Source: Rhodoferax sp. WC2427
GTDB taxonomy: Bacteria > Pseudomonadota > Gammaproteobacteria > Burkholderiales > Burkholderiaceae_C
NCBI RefSeq assembly: GCF_040822085.1
Contig: NZ_CP162006.1
Location: 3,162,001-3,226,000 of the forward strand
DNA: 64,000 nt
Reading direction: 5' to 3'
Numbering within the stretch: the stretch's first letter is position 1; each line of letters starts with the position of its first letter. The notes beneath the pieces were generated by a model that saw only the letters and a list, made by a program, of their open reading frames with translations, made no database searches and was not told the DNA's origin. Made by a program: the position numbers and the translations under genes. Positions 42,563-50,991 of the stretch are shown here, piece after piece.

Positions 42563-42871
42563 ATGAACATCACTTCCTCCACCGCTTCGATCGCCCTGTC
42601 GGGCCTGCAGTCGGCGCAAACGCGGCTGCAGGTGTCGGCCCACAACATCGCCAACAGCCAGACCGAAGGGTTTCAGCCGCTGCAGGTCGCGCAGAGCACC
42701 CAGACCGGCGGCGGTGCCAGCACCCAGATCACCCGCTCCAGCCAGCCCGGCACGGGGCTGGAGGCCGACGTGGTGGCCCAGTTGCAGGCCAAGAACGCAT
42801 TTTTGGCCAACCTCAGCGTATTCAAAACCCAGGATGCGGTGCTGGGAACGCTGCTCAACGCGCAAGCCTGA
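42563..42871 (+). CDS. Flagellar basal-body-rod-like protein, short
   Basis: About 102 residues: MNITSSTASIALSGLQSAQT, RLQVSAHNIANSQTEGFQPL matches the N-terminal helix and (A/S)xNIAN motif of flagellar rod proteins (FlgB/FlgC/FlgG type), and the end (KNAFLANLSVFKTQDAVLGT, LLNA) matches their C-terminal coil. The middle domain is missing. No flagellar gene adjoins, so it may be a solitary paralogue. The frame is open upstream over the small membrane protein, but the ATG at 42563 starts the motif. Confidence 0.75.
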   Translation: MNITSSTASIALSGLQSAQTRLQVSAHNIANSQTEGFQPLQVAQSTQTGGGASTQITRSSQPGTGLEADVVAQLQAKNAFLANLSVFKTQDAVLGTLLNAQA

Positions 42872-42886
42872 AGCCGCCCGATCTCC

Positions 42887-44617
42887 GTGGAACCCCGTCC
42901 CGACGATCTCTCCACCAGCCAGGCGCTGGTGATCGACAGCCACGCCACCTCCCGCTCCATCCTGGTGGCACAGCTGCGGGAGTTCGGCCTGGGCAAGGTG
43001 GTGCAGTGCGTCAACACCACCGCCGCGCGCAAGCTGCTGGAGCAAGAGCGCTTTGACGTGGTGCTGTGCGAGCACGCGTTTGAAAGCCGGGGCTTCTCCG
43101 GGCAAGACCTGGTGGACGACCTGCGGCGCAACCAGCTGTTGCCGTTTTCCACCGTATTCATCATGGTCACCGCCGAAGCCACCTACGCCAAGGTGGCCGA
43201 TGCCGCCGAATCGGCGCTGGACGGCTATCTGCTCAAACCCCACAGCGCCAACAGCCTGGGCGAGCGGCTGTACCAGGCACGCACCCGCAAGCTGTCGCTG
43301 CGCGAGATCTTCGAGGCCATCGACAACGGCAACTTCGACCAGGCCGCCCGCCTGTGCCTGCAGCGCTTTGCCGCCAAAGGCCCGTTCTGGCTGTACGCGG
43401 CGCGCATGGGTGCCGATCTGCTGCTGCGCACCGGGCAGTTCGAGGGGGCGCTGACGCTGTTGAACGCGGTGATTGCGGCCAAACCCATGCTCTGGGCCCG
43501 GTTGGGCATCGCCCGCACCCTGCTGGAAAGCGGCCAGGCCTCCAAGGCCGCCAGCGCGCTGGAGAAGCTGCTGGCCGAGAACCCCGACTACGCCGACGCC
43601 TTCGACATGCTGGGCCGGGCCCAGTTTGAGCTGGGCAAGCACCCGCAGGCCCTGGAGGCCTACCAGAGCGCCGCCCAGCTCTCGCCCCACTCCATCACCC
43701 GGGCCCAGAACTTCGGCATGCTGATGGCCTACGTGGGCGACCGCAAACAGGCCGAGCAGCTGCTGGAACGCACCGTGCGCATGGGCATGGACTCGAAGAT
43801 GCTGGATTGCCAGGCCCTGGTGCTGCTGGCCGTGTTGCGGCTGGAGTCCGGCGACAAAAAAGCCTTGCTGCGCTGCCAGGAGGATTTCAAACGCGTGGCC
43901 GCCCGCAGCGCCGACCCGCTGCGCACCGAGCGCCAGGCCGCCACCATCGCCGCCCTGGTGCAGGTGCAGGAGCAGCAGTACCCCGCAGCGGTGGACACCG
44001 CCAAGATGCTGGCCGGGCAGCTCACCACCCCCGAATTCGACTTTGAAGCCGCCACCAACCTGCTGGCCCTGGCCTGTGTGCTGGCGCAGCGGCGGGTGTC
44101 CATCGACAAGATCGAGGCCTCCATCGATGCGCTGGGCATGCGTTTTTGCACCACCCGGGCCTTGAGCGAGCTGCTCATCACCGCGGCGGCGGCCCACCCG
44201 GCCCATGCCGAACGCATCCGCGCCTGCAACGCCCAAATCACCAAGATCACCGAGAGCGCGATCTCGCTGAGCCTGCACGGCGACCCCCGAGGGGCGGTAG
44301 ACAACCTGCTGGCCCACGGCCACACCACCCTGAACGCCCGGTTGATCGACACCGCCTTTTTGGTGCTGCAGCGCTACGGCGACACCATGGAGGGCGGTGC
44401 CAGCCGGATGGCCCACGTGCAGGACCTGCGCAGCCGCTTCGCCCCGGCCCATGGCCGCTCGGTACTGGGCGAGCCCCAGCGGCCTGCGGGCGCGCTGATG
44501 CTGCGCACCGGGGGTGGCGCCAAGGCCCGCGCCCTGCCCGGCTGGCAGCCAGCCGAGCCGCCCATTCCACGGCATGCATTTTTGCCACCGGGCCTTCTTC
44601 CTTCCGATCCACCCTGA
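42887..44617 (+). CDS. Receiver-like domain fused to TPR repeats
   Basis: About 576 residues from a GTG start at 42887. Residues 12-130 form a response-regulator fold (ALVIDSHATSRSILVAQLRE, VLCEHAFESRG, FIMVTAEATYAKVAD, DGYLLKPHSANSLGERLYQA). The phosphoacceptor position holds Glu62 instead of Asp, while the Thr (VTAEA) and Lys (LLKPH) are kept. Residues about 150-500 are alpha-helical with TPR-like units (ARLCLQRFAAKGPFWLYAAR; YADAFDMLGRAQFELGKHPQ, ALEAYQSAAQLSPHS). It is likely a protein-interaction regulator with a locked receiver. Its partner is unknown. Confidence 0.8.
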   Translation: MEPRPDDLSTSQALVIDSHATSRSILVAQLREFGLGKVVQCVNTTAARKLLEQERFDVVLCEHAFESRGFSGQDLVDDLRRNQLLPFSTVFIMVTAEATYAKVADAAESALDGYLLKPHSANSLGERLYQARTRKLSLREIFEAIDNGNFDQAARLCLQRFAAKGPFWLYAARMGADLLLRTGQFEGALTLLNAVIAAKPMLWARLGIARTLLESGQASKAASALEKLLAENPDYADAFDMLGRAQFELGKHPQALEAYQSAAQLSPHSITRAQNFGMLMAYVGDRKQAEQLLERTVRMGMDSKMLDCQALVLLAVLRLESGDKKALLRCQEDFKRVAARSADPLRTERQAATIAALVQVQEQQYPAAVDTAKMLAGQLTTPEFDFEAATNLLALACVLAQRRVSIDKIEASIDALGMRFCTTRALSELLITAAAAHPAHAERIRACNAQITKITESAISLSLHGDPRGAVDNLLAHGHTTLNARLIDTAFLVLQRYGDTMEGGASRMAHVQDLRSRFAPAHGRSVLGEPQRPAGALMLRTGGGAKARALPGWQPAEPPIPRHAFLPPGLLPSDPP

Positions 44618-44623
44618 ACCCAC

Positions 44624-44685
44624 AGGACTTACGCAAGTTGGCCCTGTAAGCCCGAAGGGCGATACAGGGGCGCTGCGCAAGTCCT
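44624..44685. repeat. 62-bp nested palindrome before ureD
   Basis: Outer arms GGACTTACGCA (44625-44635) and TGCGCAAGTCC (44674-44684) pair at 10 of 11 positions. Inner arms CCCTGTA (44642-44648) and TACAGGG (44663-44669) pair fully. It resembles a terminal inverted repeat element of MITE size. No transposase gene is near. Confidence 0.55.
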
Positions 44686-44702
44686 AACCCATTATTTAGA
44701 CG

Positions 44703-45533
44703 ATGTCCTGGCACGCCCAACTTGACCTGAACTACCGCCTCGAAGCCGCCCGCAGCGTGGCCCGCCACCAGCACAAAGGCCCGCTGCGCATCCTGCAAAG
44801 CCTGTACCCCGAGGGCGACGCCATCTGCCACAACGTGCTGGTGCACCCACCCGGCGGGCTGGTCGGCGGCGACACGCTGGACATCACCGTGCAGGTGGAG
44901 TCCGGTGCCCACGGCCTGATCACCACGCCTGGAGCCACGCGTTTTTACCGTTCGGCGGGCGAACTGGCGCTGCAAAACACCCAGATCCAGGTCGCCGCTG
45001 GCGGGCGGCTGGAGTGGTTGCCCACCGAGGCGATTTGCTACCACCAGTGCCATGCCGAAAACCGGGTCCGCTTCCAACTGGCGCCCGGCGCGGAACTGAT
45101 CGGCTGGGACGTGACCGCCTTCGGCCTGCCGCAGGCGAACCAGCCGTTTGCCCAGGGCCGCTTGGTGCAGCACCTGGAGCTGCCCGGCGTGTGGCTGGAG
45201 CGCGGCTGCATCGATGCGCGGGATAGCCGCCTGATGGACAGCCCGCTGGGCCTGGCGGGCTACAAGTGCATGGCTTCGTTGTTCTTTCTGGCGGGCAGCA
45301 AGTTGGACAAGCACCGGCAGGCGGCGGCGCTGGATGTGGCCCGGCAGGTGATCGACGCCCACAGCCTGCACCGTACGGCTGGCGCCACCAGCCCCGACGG
45401 CCAGGTGGTGGTGGTGCGGGTGCTGGCCCCGCTGGTCGAGCCCGCGATGGACCTGGTCAAACAGGTGTGGGCGGCGTGGCGGGCGCACTTCTGGGGCTTG
45501 TCGGCCACCCGCCCCCGCATCTGGGCAATGTAG
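44703..45533 (+). CDS. ureD: UreD: urease accessory protein, orphan
   Basis: Urease maturation scaffold of about 276 residues: LRILQSLYPEGDAICHNVLV, HPPGGLVGGDTLDITVQVES, TTPGATRFYRSAG and LEWLPTEAICYHQCHAEN are the family hallmarks, ending in FWGLSATRPRIWAM. UreD joins UreF and UreG in loading nickel into urease. Here it stands alone: the next gene is on the opposite strand and no ureABC, ureE, ureF or ureG lies in the window, while urtABCDE starts 13 kb away. Either the rest of the urease cluster is elsewhere or a rearrangement split it. Confidence 0.92.
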   Translation: MSWHAQLDLNYRLEAARSVARHQHKGPLRILQSLYPEGDAICHNVLVHPPGGLVGGDTLDITVQVESGAHGLITTPGATRFYRSAGELALQNTQIQVAAGGRLEWLPTEAICYHQCHAENRVRFQLAPGAELIGWDVTAFGLPQANQPFAQGRLVQHLELPGVWLERGCIDARDSRLMDSPLGLAGYKCMASLFFLAGSKLDKHRQAAALDVARQVIDAHSLHRTAGATSPDGQVVVVRVLAPLVEPAMDLVKQVWAAWRAHFWGLSATRPRIWAM

Positions 45534-45540
45534 ACAAAAT

Positions 45541-45588
45541 CAGGCCCTAGCGCTTATTCCATAAGCGTGAGCAGCTATCAAAAGCCTA
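45541..45588. repeat. Dispersed hairpin repeat, copy 11
   Basis: CCTAGCGCTTATTCCATAAG, then CGTGAGCAGCTATCAAAAGC: the cleanest copy, with stem CGCTTAT/ATAAGCG. It lies between ureD and the convergent cyclase gene. Confidence 0.85.
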
Positions 45589-46674
45589 GCCCGCACCCAC
45601 CAGCATCTGCACAAACATCTGCAGCTTGGTGTTGGTCTCGGCACCCAGGGCGGTGAACTCCAGGCCGGCCAGCAGGTGGCCGTCTTCGTGCTTGACCTTC
45701 ATCACCCGGGCGTAGATATCGGTCACCGGGTATTCCACCAGGGTCATGTCGAAGTTCAGCTTCACGTCAAAACCCACCTCGATGGGCAGGTCCAGCTCCA
45801 CCAGCACGCCGTGGTAGCCGATGTCCAGGATATGCGCCTTGATGGCGTTGGGCAGCACGGTGGTGCCCTCCAGGATCTGCAGGCTGCAGGGGATGCGGAC
45901 CTCGGCCCGGTGGCTGCGGCGGAACTCCTGGCGCGGCACCTTCAGGTGCAGGCTGGGGATGGCGATCAGCTCGCGCACCTTCACCGGCACCAGCTTGCCC
46001 GCCACAAACACCTCCACCGGCTCGGTGGCCGACACCGTGCCGTGGCAGCGCTGGTAGGTGGTTTCGCTGATGAGGACCTGGCCGCGCAGGCTGAAGGACT
46101 CGATACGCGAGGCCAGGCTGACCTGGTTGCCGATCACGGTGTACTGCGAAAACGCTTCTGATCCAAAGCGGCCTGCAATCACCGAGCCGGTGTTCAGGCC
46201 GATGCCCATGAACAGCTCGGGCATGCGGCCCCGTTGGTACTGGTCGTTGAGCAGGCGCATGGCCAGCTGCATCTCCACGGCGCAGGCCATGGCGCGCATC
46301 ACGTCGTCGGGCCGCTGCACGGGCGCACCAAACAGCACGGTCATGGAGTCGCCGGTGAACTTGTCGATCACCCCCTGGTAGCGGTAGATCACCTCGCTCA
46401 TGCGCTCCAGGCACAGGTTGAGCATGGTCACGATGGTGCCGGCGGGCTGCGACGAGGTGAGCGCGATGAAACCACGCAGATCGGCCACCAGAATGGTCAC
46501 CTCGCGGTTGACCACCGGCAGGCTGGCGGGGTCCGGGCTGCCCAGGGCTGCATCCAGGATGGCCCCCAGCTCGGCCTGAACGGCGGGCGACACCGGCGCA
46601 CCGGTTTCTCGCGCCAGCAGCGCCTGCAGGCGACTGTTCGCCTCGGTCCTCGGATCATTTTTCATGCGGTTCAT
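45586..46674 (-). CDS. Class III nucleotide cyclase fused to PilZ domain
   Basis: About 362 residues. The cyclase domain (about 55-225) has metal Asp residues in VADLRGF and TGDSMTVLFG, the base-recognising Lys in VIDKFTGD, and GSEAFSQYTVIGNQVSLASR, IE. The C-terminal part (about 250-355) is PilZ: RRSHR (RxxxR) and DIGYHG in place of the usual [D/N]xSxxG. It probably makes cAMP under cyclic-di-GMP control, although the missing Ser may weaken binding. It has no membrane span. Substrate specificity is not decided by sequence inspection. Confidence 0.83.
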   Translation of the reverse strand: MNRMKNDPRTEANSRLQALLARETGAPVSPAVQAELGAILDAALGSPDPASLPVVNREVTILVADLRGFIALTSSQPAGTIVTMLNLCLERMSEVIYRYQGVIDKFTGDSMTVLFGAPVQRPDDVMRAMACAVEMQLAMRLLNDQYQRGRMPELFMGIGLNTGSVIAGRFGSEAFSQYTVIGNQVSLASRIESFSLRGQVLISETTYQRCHGTVSATEPVEVFVAGKLVPVKVRELIAIPSLHLKVPRQEFRRSHRAEVRIPCSLQILEGTTVLPNAIKAHILDIGYHGVLVELDLPIEVGFDVKLNFDMTLVEYPVTDIYARVMKVKHEDGHLLAGLEFTALGAETNTKLQMFVQMLVGAG

Positions 46675-46748
46675 GTCCCAAATAGGTTAGCCAAGCCAGA
46701 ATAGAGCGGCATCCGATTATGGTCAAGATGCAACGCCCTGAAACAATT

Positions 46749-47960
46749 TCACGCCGCAGACACCCCATCGGCCTTGAACATGGCCTTGATGCCGCGCACC
46801 GCCTGGCGGATGCGGGCCTCGTTTTCGATCAGGGCAAAGCGCACATGGCCGTCACCGTGGTCGCCAAAGCCGATGCCGGGCGACACCGACACCTTGGCCT
46901 TGGCCAGCAGCTGGGTGGCAAATTCCAGCGAGCCCAGCGCCGCGTAGTGCGGCGGGATGCGCGCCCAGATGTACATGCTGGCCTTGGGGCAATCGACCTG
47001 CCAACCGGCCTCCATCAGGCCCTTGTAGAGCACGTCGCGGCGGCTTTGGTAGGTGGCGGCAATCTCGGCCACGCAGCTTTGGTCGCCCTCCAGCGCGGCG
47101 ATGGCGGCCACCTGCAGCGGCGTGAAGGTGCCATAGTCGTGGTAGCTCTTGATGCGCGCCAGGGCCGCCACCAGGTCGGGGTTGCCCACCATGAAGCCGA
47201 TGCGCCAGCCCGCCATGTTGTAGCTTTTGCTCAGGGTGAAGAACTCCACCGCAATGTCCTTGGCACCCGGCACCTGCATGATGCTGGGGGCCTTCCAGCC
47301 GTCGAAGGTGATGTCGGCATAGGCCAGGTCGTGCACCACGAAGATGTCGTGCTTCTTGGCCAGGGCCACCACTTTTTCGAAGAACGGCAGCTCCACGCAC
47401 TGTGCCGTGGGGTTGCTGGGAAAGCCCAGCACCATCATCTTGGGCTTGGGGTAGCTGCCGCGGATGGCTTTTTCCAGCTCGCCGAAGAAGTCCACACCCT
47501 CGGCCATGGGCACGCTGCGGATGTCGGCCCCGGCAATCACCGCGCCGTAGATGTGGATGGGGTAGCTGGGGTCGGGCACCAGCACGGTGTCGCCGCGGTC
47601 CAGCGTGGCCAGCATCAGGTGCGCCAGGCCTTCCTTGGAGCCGATGGTGACGATGGCCTCGCTGTCGGGGTCGATGTCGACCGCATACCGGTCCTGGTAC
47701 CACTTGCTGATGGCGCGGCGCAGGCGCGGAATGCCCTTGCTGGCCGAATAGCCGTGGGTGTCGGGCCGCTGCGCGACCTCGGTGAGCTTGGCGACGATGT
47801 GGGCCGGGGTGGCCCCGTCGGGGTTGCCCATGCTCATGTCGATGATGTCTTCGCCGCGGCGGCGCGCGGCCAGCTTGAGTTCGGCCGTGATGTTGAAGAC
47901 GTAGGGGGGAAGCCGGTCAATGCGCGCAAAACGGCGCTTGCCTGCGGGGGATGCAGCCAT
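46749..47960 (-). CDS. alaC: Alanine-forming aminotransferase AlaC, class I PLP
   Basis: PLP enzyme of about 403 residues: [20 protein letters not shown] at the N-terminus, [52 protein letters not shown] and the PLP lysine in [20 protein letters not shown]. Glutamate-pyruvate (alanine) transaminases of the AlaC/YfdZ type carry these features. It is not part of a visible operon. In Betaproteobacteria it often precedes hom (homoserine dehydrogenase); that is not seen here on this side. Confidence 0.9.
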   Translation of the reverse strand: MAASPAGKRRFARIDRLPPYVFNITAELKLAARRRGEDIIDMSMGNPDGATPAHIVAKLTEVAQRPDTHGYSASKGIPRLRRAISKWYQDRYAVDIDPDSEAIVTIGSKEGLAHLMLATLDRGDTVLVPDPSYPIHIYGAVIAGADIRSVPMAEGVDFFGELEKAIRGSYPKPKMMVLGFPSNPTAQCVELPFFEKVVALAKKHDIFVVHDLAYADITFDGWKAPSIMQVPGAKDIAVEFFTLSKSYNMAGWRIGFMVGNPDLVAALARIKSYHDYGTFTPLQVAAIAALEGDQSCVAEIAATYQSRRDVLYKGLMEAGWQVDCPKASMYIWARIPPHYAALGSLEFATQLLAKAKVSVSPGIGFGDHGDGHVRFALIENEARIRQAVRGIKAMFKADGVSAA

Positions 47961-48038
47961 GGGGTAATTCTCACGTAAGCGCCCGGAACCGTCCGAGCGA
48001 CGTGGCCTGCCAATGGGGGCAGGCCCGACGCCATGGTA

Positions 48039-48413
48039 TCAGGCGCTGAGGTTGACCAGTTGTCCGGTCGCTTGGCCCTGCGCATTCACCACGGGCGGCA
48101 GCAACAGCGATGCCGTGGGCGGGTCGGCGTACAGGCGGGATACGGGGCTCGGGCTGGGCGCCCGGGGCTCGTTTTGGGCCGTGCGCAGGGATTGCACGTA
48201 GTTGGCCACCAGCTGGTTGCTGCGTTCGGCCAGGGCGCGGGCGTTCTCCTGGCTGACCTGGGCGGTGCGGTCGGCGCTGTCGGCCTGGCGGCGCAGGTCG
48301 TCGGCGGTGTTCTGGGCCTGCTCGGCATCGCGCCGGGCCTGGACCACGCGCGTTTTATCCGCCGAGAGCGACGGTGCCGCGCTGCTGCTGAAGGCGATGC
48401 TGCTGCTGACCAT
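48039..48413 (-). CDS. Hypothetical coiled-coil protein with VNxQGQxTG tail
   Basis: About 124 residues. The N-terminal Ser/Ala stretch (MVSSSIAFSSSAAPSLSADK) is followed by a long helix with heptad character (ARRDAEQAQNTADDLRRQAD, SADRTAQVSQENARALAERS) and a tail PPVVNAQGQATGQLVNLSA. The tail matches that of the next gene upstream on the same strand (PVVNSQGQTTGRIVNTTA). Function unknown. The pair probably form an operon. Confidence 0.65.
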   Translation of the reverse strand: MVSSSIAFSSSAAPSLSADKTRVVQARRDAEQAQNTADDLRRQADSADRTAQVSQENARALAERSNQLVANYVQSLRTAQNEPRAPSPSPVSRLYADPPTASLLLPPVVNAQGQATGQLVNLSA

Positions 48414-48434
48414 GGCAAACCCCGCAGCGCAGGC

Positions 48435-48626
48435 TCAGGCGGTGGTGTTGACGATGCGCCCGGTGGTTTGGCCCTGGCTGTTGACCACGGGTTTGGGCGG
48501 CTTGGATTCCTGGACCTCGGAGGCCTTTTTCAGGTCCGCATCGTCGGGCCGGGCCGCACGGTTTTGCGCTTGCTGGGGAGCAGAGGTCGGCTGTGCGGTC
48601 TGCCGATAGACTGAAGAGACATCCAT
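48435..48626 (-). CDS. Small hypothetical protein with VNxQGQxTG tail
   Basis: About 63 residues: MDVSSVYRQTAQPTSAPQQA, then an acidic/basic linker ending KPPKPVVNSQGQTTGRIVNT, TA. CAGGAGCCCGAC before the ATG at 48626 is a strong ribosome site; the upstream ATG of the longer frame is less likely. It shares its last 17-18 residues with the neighbour at 48039-48413, a shared binding or export tag at a guess. Confidence 0.65.
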   Translation of the reverse strand: MDVSSVYRQTAQPTSAPQQAQNRAARPDDADLKKASEVQESKPPKPVVNSQGQTTGRIVNTTA

Positions 48627-48734
48627 GTCGGGCTCCTGGGTTGGTTTCTTCATTCTAGGAGCGCACACGTTTGTATGCAACGGCCAGGAACGCCCGGCAG
48701 GTGCTTCCTTGCCGCGCAGATAGAATTTATAATA

Positions 48735-48784
48735 AATAAGCCTCCAGCGCTTATTCCATCAGCGTAAGCAGCTACAAAAACCAT
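48735..48784. repeat. Dispersed hairpin repeat, copy 12
   Basis: AATAAGCCTCCAGCGCTTAT, then TCCATCAGCGTAAGCAGCTA. Arms AGCGCTTA... and ...CAGCGTAAGC can pair. It lies just before the EamA transporter. Confidence 0.75.
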
Positions 48785-48795
48785 AGTTACCACCC

Positions 48796-49674
48796 ATGCC
48801 CACGTCCCTCCCCCTGCGCCACTTTTTACTTGCCTTGGCCGTGGTGGCCGTGTGGGGGAGCAACTTTGTGGTGATCAAGGTGGCGCTGGTGCATTTTCCG
48901 CCGCTGCTATTGGCCGCTTTGCGGTTTGCGCTGGCGCTGCTGCCGGCGGTGCTGTTTCTGCCGCGCCCGGCGGCCAGCTGGCGCAACCTGGCGGCATATG
49001 GGCTGCTGATTGGCGTGGGGCAGTTCGGCCTGCTGTACATGGCCATGCAGGGGCATATCTCGCCGGGGCTGGCATCGCTGGTGGTGCAGGTGCAGGTGTT
49101 TTTCACCATCGGCCTGGCGATGCGGACCACGCACGAGCGGGTGCAGGCCTTCCAGTGGTGCGCGCTGCTGCTGGCGGTGGCGGGCATTGCGGTGATCGTG
49201 CTGCACACCGACGGCAGCACCACGCCGCTGGGGCTGGCGATGGTGGTGGGCGCGGCGCTGTCGTGGGCGGGTGGCAACACGGCTTCACGCCAGGCGGGCA
49301 AGGTGGACATGCTGGCCTACGTGGTCTGGTCCAGCGCGTTCGCGGTACCGCCGTTGCTGCTGCTGTCGCTGGTGCTGGAAGGCTCCGGCGCCTGGCGCAC
49401 CGCCATCAGCCAGGCCGATCTGCCCAGCTGGCTGGCGCTGGCCTGGCAGGCCTGGGGCAACAGCCTGTTTGGCTACGCCGCCTGGGGCTGGCTGCTGGCC
49501 CGCCACCCGGCGGCCACCATCACGCCCACGGCCTTGCTGGTGCCGGTGTTTGGCATGGGCGCTTCGGCCTGGTGGTTGGGTGAGCCGCTGCCCGCGTGGA
49601 AGCTGGTGGCGGCGGCGCTGGTGATGCTGGGCCTGGTGCTGAACCTGCTGTGGCCGCGTTTACGGTCGCGGTAA
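48796..49674 (+). CDS. EamA-family (DMT) transporter
   Basis: Inner membrane protein of about 292 residues with ten hydrophobic spans in two EamA repeats: FLLALAVVAVWGSNFVVIKV ALVHFPP at the start, GQFGLLYMAMQGHISPG at the end of repeat 1, LGLAMVVGAALSWAGGNTAS opening repeat 2, and PTALLVPVFGMGASAWWLGE near the end. This is the drug/metabolite exporter superfamily, usually amino acid or metabolite efflux. Substrate unknown. Confidence 0.9.
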   Translation: MPTSLPLRHFLLALAVVAVWGSNFVVIKVALVHFPPLLLAALRFALALLPAVLFLPRPAASWRNLAAYGLLIGVGQFGLLYMAMQGHISPGLASLVVQVQVFFTIGLAMRTTHERVQAFQWCALLLAVAGIAVIVLHTDGSTTPLGLAMVVGAALSWAGGNTASRQAGKVDMLAYVVWSSAFAVPPLLLLSLVLEGSGAWRTAISQADLPSWLALAWQAWGNSLFGYAAWGWLLARHPAATITPTALLVPVFGMGASAWWLGEPLPAWKLVAAALVMLGLVLNLLWPRLRSR

Positions 49675-49715
49675 CACCGGTTGGGCCCCCATACGGGTAT
49701 GCGACAACTTAAAAG

Positions 49716-49737
49716 CTTTGTTGCAGATATTACAAAG
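49716..49737. promoter_or_regulatory. Inverted repeat before phasin 1
   Basis: CTTTGT (49716-49721) and ACAAAG (49732-49737) pair perfectly across 10 bp, about 95 bp before the phasin start, a spacing typical of a dimer operator. The regulator is unknown; a PHA-responsive one would be logical. Confidence 0.3.
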
Positions 49738-49832
49738 AACCGGTCTGCGTCCCAAAAACCCATGAACCATACTGGCCTTGGATAGGGCCATTGCGGCCGT
49801 ATCCCCGCGTGGCTTTTACTGAAAGGTGCATC

Positions 49833-50303
49833 ATGAATGAAAAATCCCGATCCCCTGCAGCCCAGGCGCCCACCACCCAGAATCTGGCCGGACCCTGGAG
49901 CTTTTTGACCGACCTCCAACGGCGGCAAATGGCTATCACTACCGAGAATGCATGTGCCGTTTTCCGCAATATTGAAGCGACCCGCTCCGTGCAGCAACAA
50001 ACCGCCCAGAAGTCTCTGTCGCAACACGAATTGGCCGCACAACAGCTACAAAAACCCTGCGAACCTGGTGAGTTGCTGGCCATCCAATCCAACTTACTGC
50101 AGTCCATGGTGCAAGGTGCGATGCAGTACTGGCAGCAGCTGGGCGCCATTGCGCTGAAATCGCAGGTGGATCTGATGGAAGGTAGCAAACACATCCTGAC
50201 GCCCGTGGCCGAAGACCCGCTCAAACCCATATTGCAGGCTTGGCAGAACTCCCTGGCCCACACGTTCAACGGTGACGAACAGCGCGCCAGCACCACCCAC
50301 TGA
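49833..50303 (+). CDS. Phasin-family protein 1
   Basis: About 156 residues, helical: WSFLTDLQRRQMAITTENAC, AVFRNIEATRSVQQQTAQKS LSQHELAA and NLLQSMVQGAMQYWQQLGAI. It matches a PHA-granule-associated phasin and its paralogue at 53900-54367, as shown by the common features ...RRQMA, QHE, PxxLLxxQSxLLQ and AYWQQLGA. It would coat polyhydroxyalkanoate granules and control their size. The start at 49833 (MNEKSRSP) follows GAAAGGTGCATC. A DUF6629 gene converges on it. Confidence 0.82.
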   Translation: MNEKSRSPAAQAPTTQNLAGPWSFLTDLQRRQMAITTENACAVFRNIEATRSVQQQTAQKSLSQHELAAQQLQKPCEPGELLAIQSNLLQSMVQGAMQYWQQLGAIALKSQVDLMEGSKHILTPVAEDPLKPILQAWQNSLAHTFNGDEQRASTTH

Positions 50304-50324
50304 CCCCCGCCCCAACACGGTGGA

Positions 50325-50990
50325 TTACGAGCCCAAAGGGTGGTGTTGCCCCCAACGCTGCAACAAGGCCTGCCCCTTGAAATGCAGCAACACGACGCCG
50401 CTCAACATGGCCGCCAGGTAACACCAGACCGAGATGAACCAGGTGCTGTACACCCCATAGGCCACCGCCAGCGATAGCAGCGCCAGCCCCCCGAATACCC
50501 GGGCCATGCGCTGCGTGGACAGCAACAGGCTGACGGTGGTGGACACCACGTACAGCAGCATGGTCACCACGGCAAAAAAATGCGGTGCCAGGTAGGCAAT
50601 GTGCTGACCCAAGGGCTGGGACACCACGCCGTAGACCAGCACCTGGTACAGCAGCCAGGCGCTTGCCACGCTGCCCGCCAGCACGAAAACCACCAGCGTC
50701 CGGCGCCGGCGACCCGGTGGCTCCAGCAGCAACACGGCCACCGGCACAAACACTGGCCACAGCACGTGCGAAAAAAACACGTAGGCGTAGGTGAGCCCCA
50801 CATTCAGCGCAGGCGCCTGGTAGCGGAAGGTGAGCCAAATCACGCCCTCGATCGCCTGCTGCAGCGCAAACAACAACGGAATGGCCGCAAACGGCCGCTC
50901 GCCGGGCGTGCGTGCCTGCGTCCAGGTGACGGAGCCCACACCCGCCAGAAACACGCTGGCCGTGAAGCTGGCGGTGGCGGAAAAGCACAT
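50325..50990 (-). CDS. DUF6629 membrane protein
   Basis: About 221 residues beginning MCFSATASFTASVFLAGVGS with six to seven hydrophobic spans (AAIPLLFALQQAIEGVIWL, YAYVFFSHVLWPVFVPVAVL, FFAVVTMLLYVVSTTVSLLL, LLSLAVAYGVYSTWFISVWC, YLAAMLSGVVL). The MCFSATASF start and QQAIEGVIWL motif are marks of DUF6629. Function unknown. It begins just inside the gap after the pat-like stop (1 bp) and is probably its operon partner. Confidence 0.85.
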   Translation of the reverse strand: MCFSATASFTASVFLAGVGSVTWTQARTPGERPFAAIPLLFALQQAIEGVIWLTFRYQAPALNVGLTYAYVFFSHVLWPVFVPVAVLLLEPPGRRRRTLVVFVLAGSVASAWLLYQVLVYGVVSQPLGQHIAYLAPHFFAVVTMLLYVVSTTVSLLLSTQRMARVFGGLALLSLAVAYGVYSTWFISVWCYLAAMLSGVVLLHFKGQALLQRWGQHHPLGS

Positions 50991-50991
50991 G

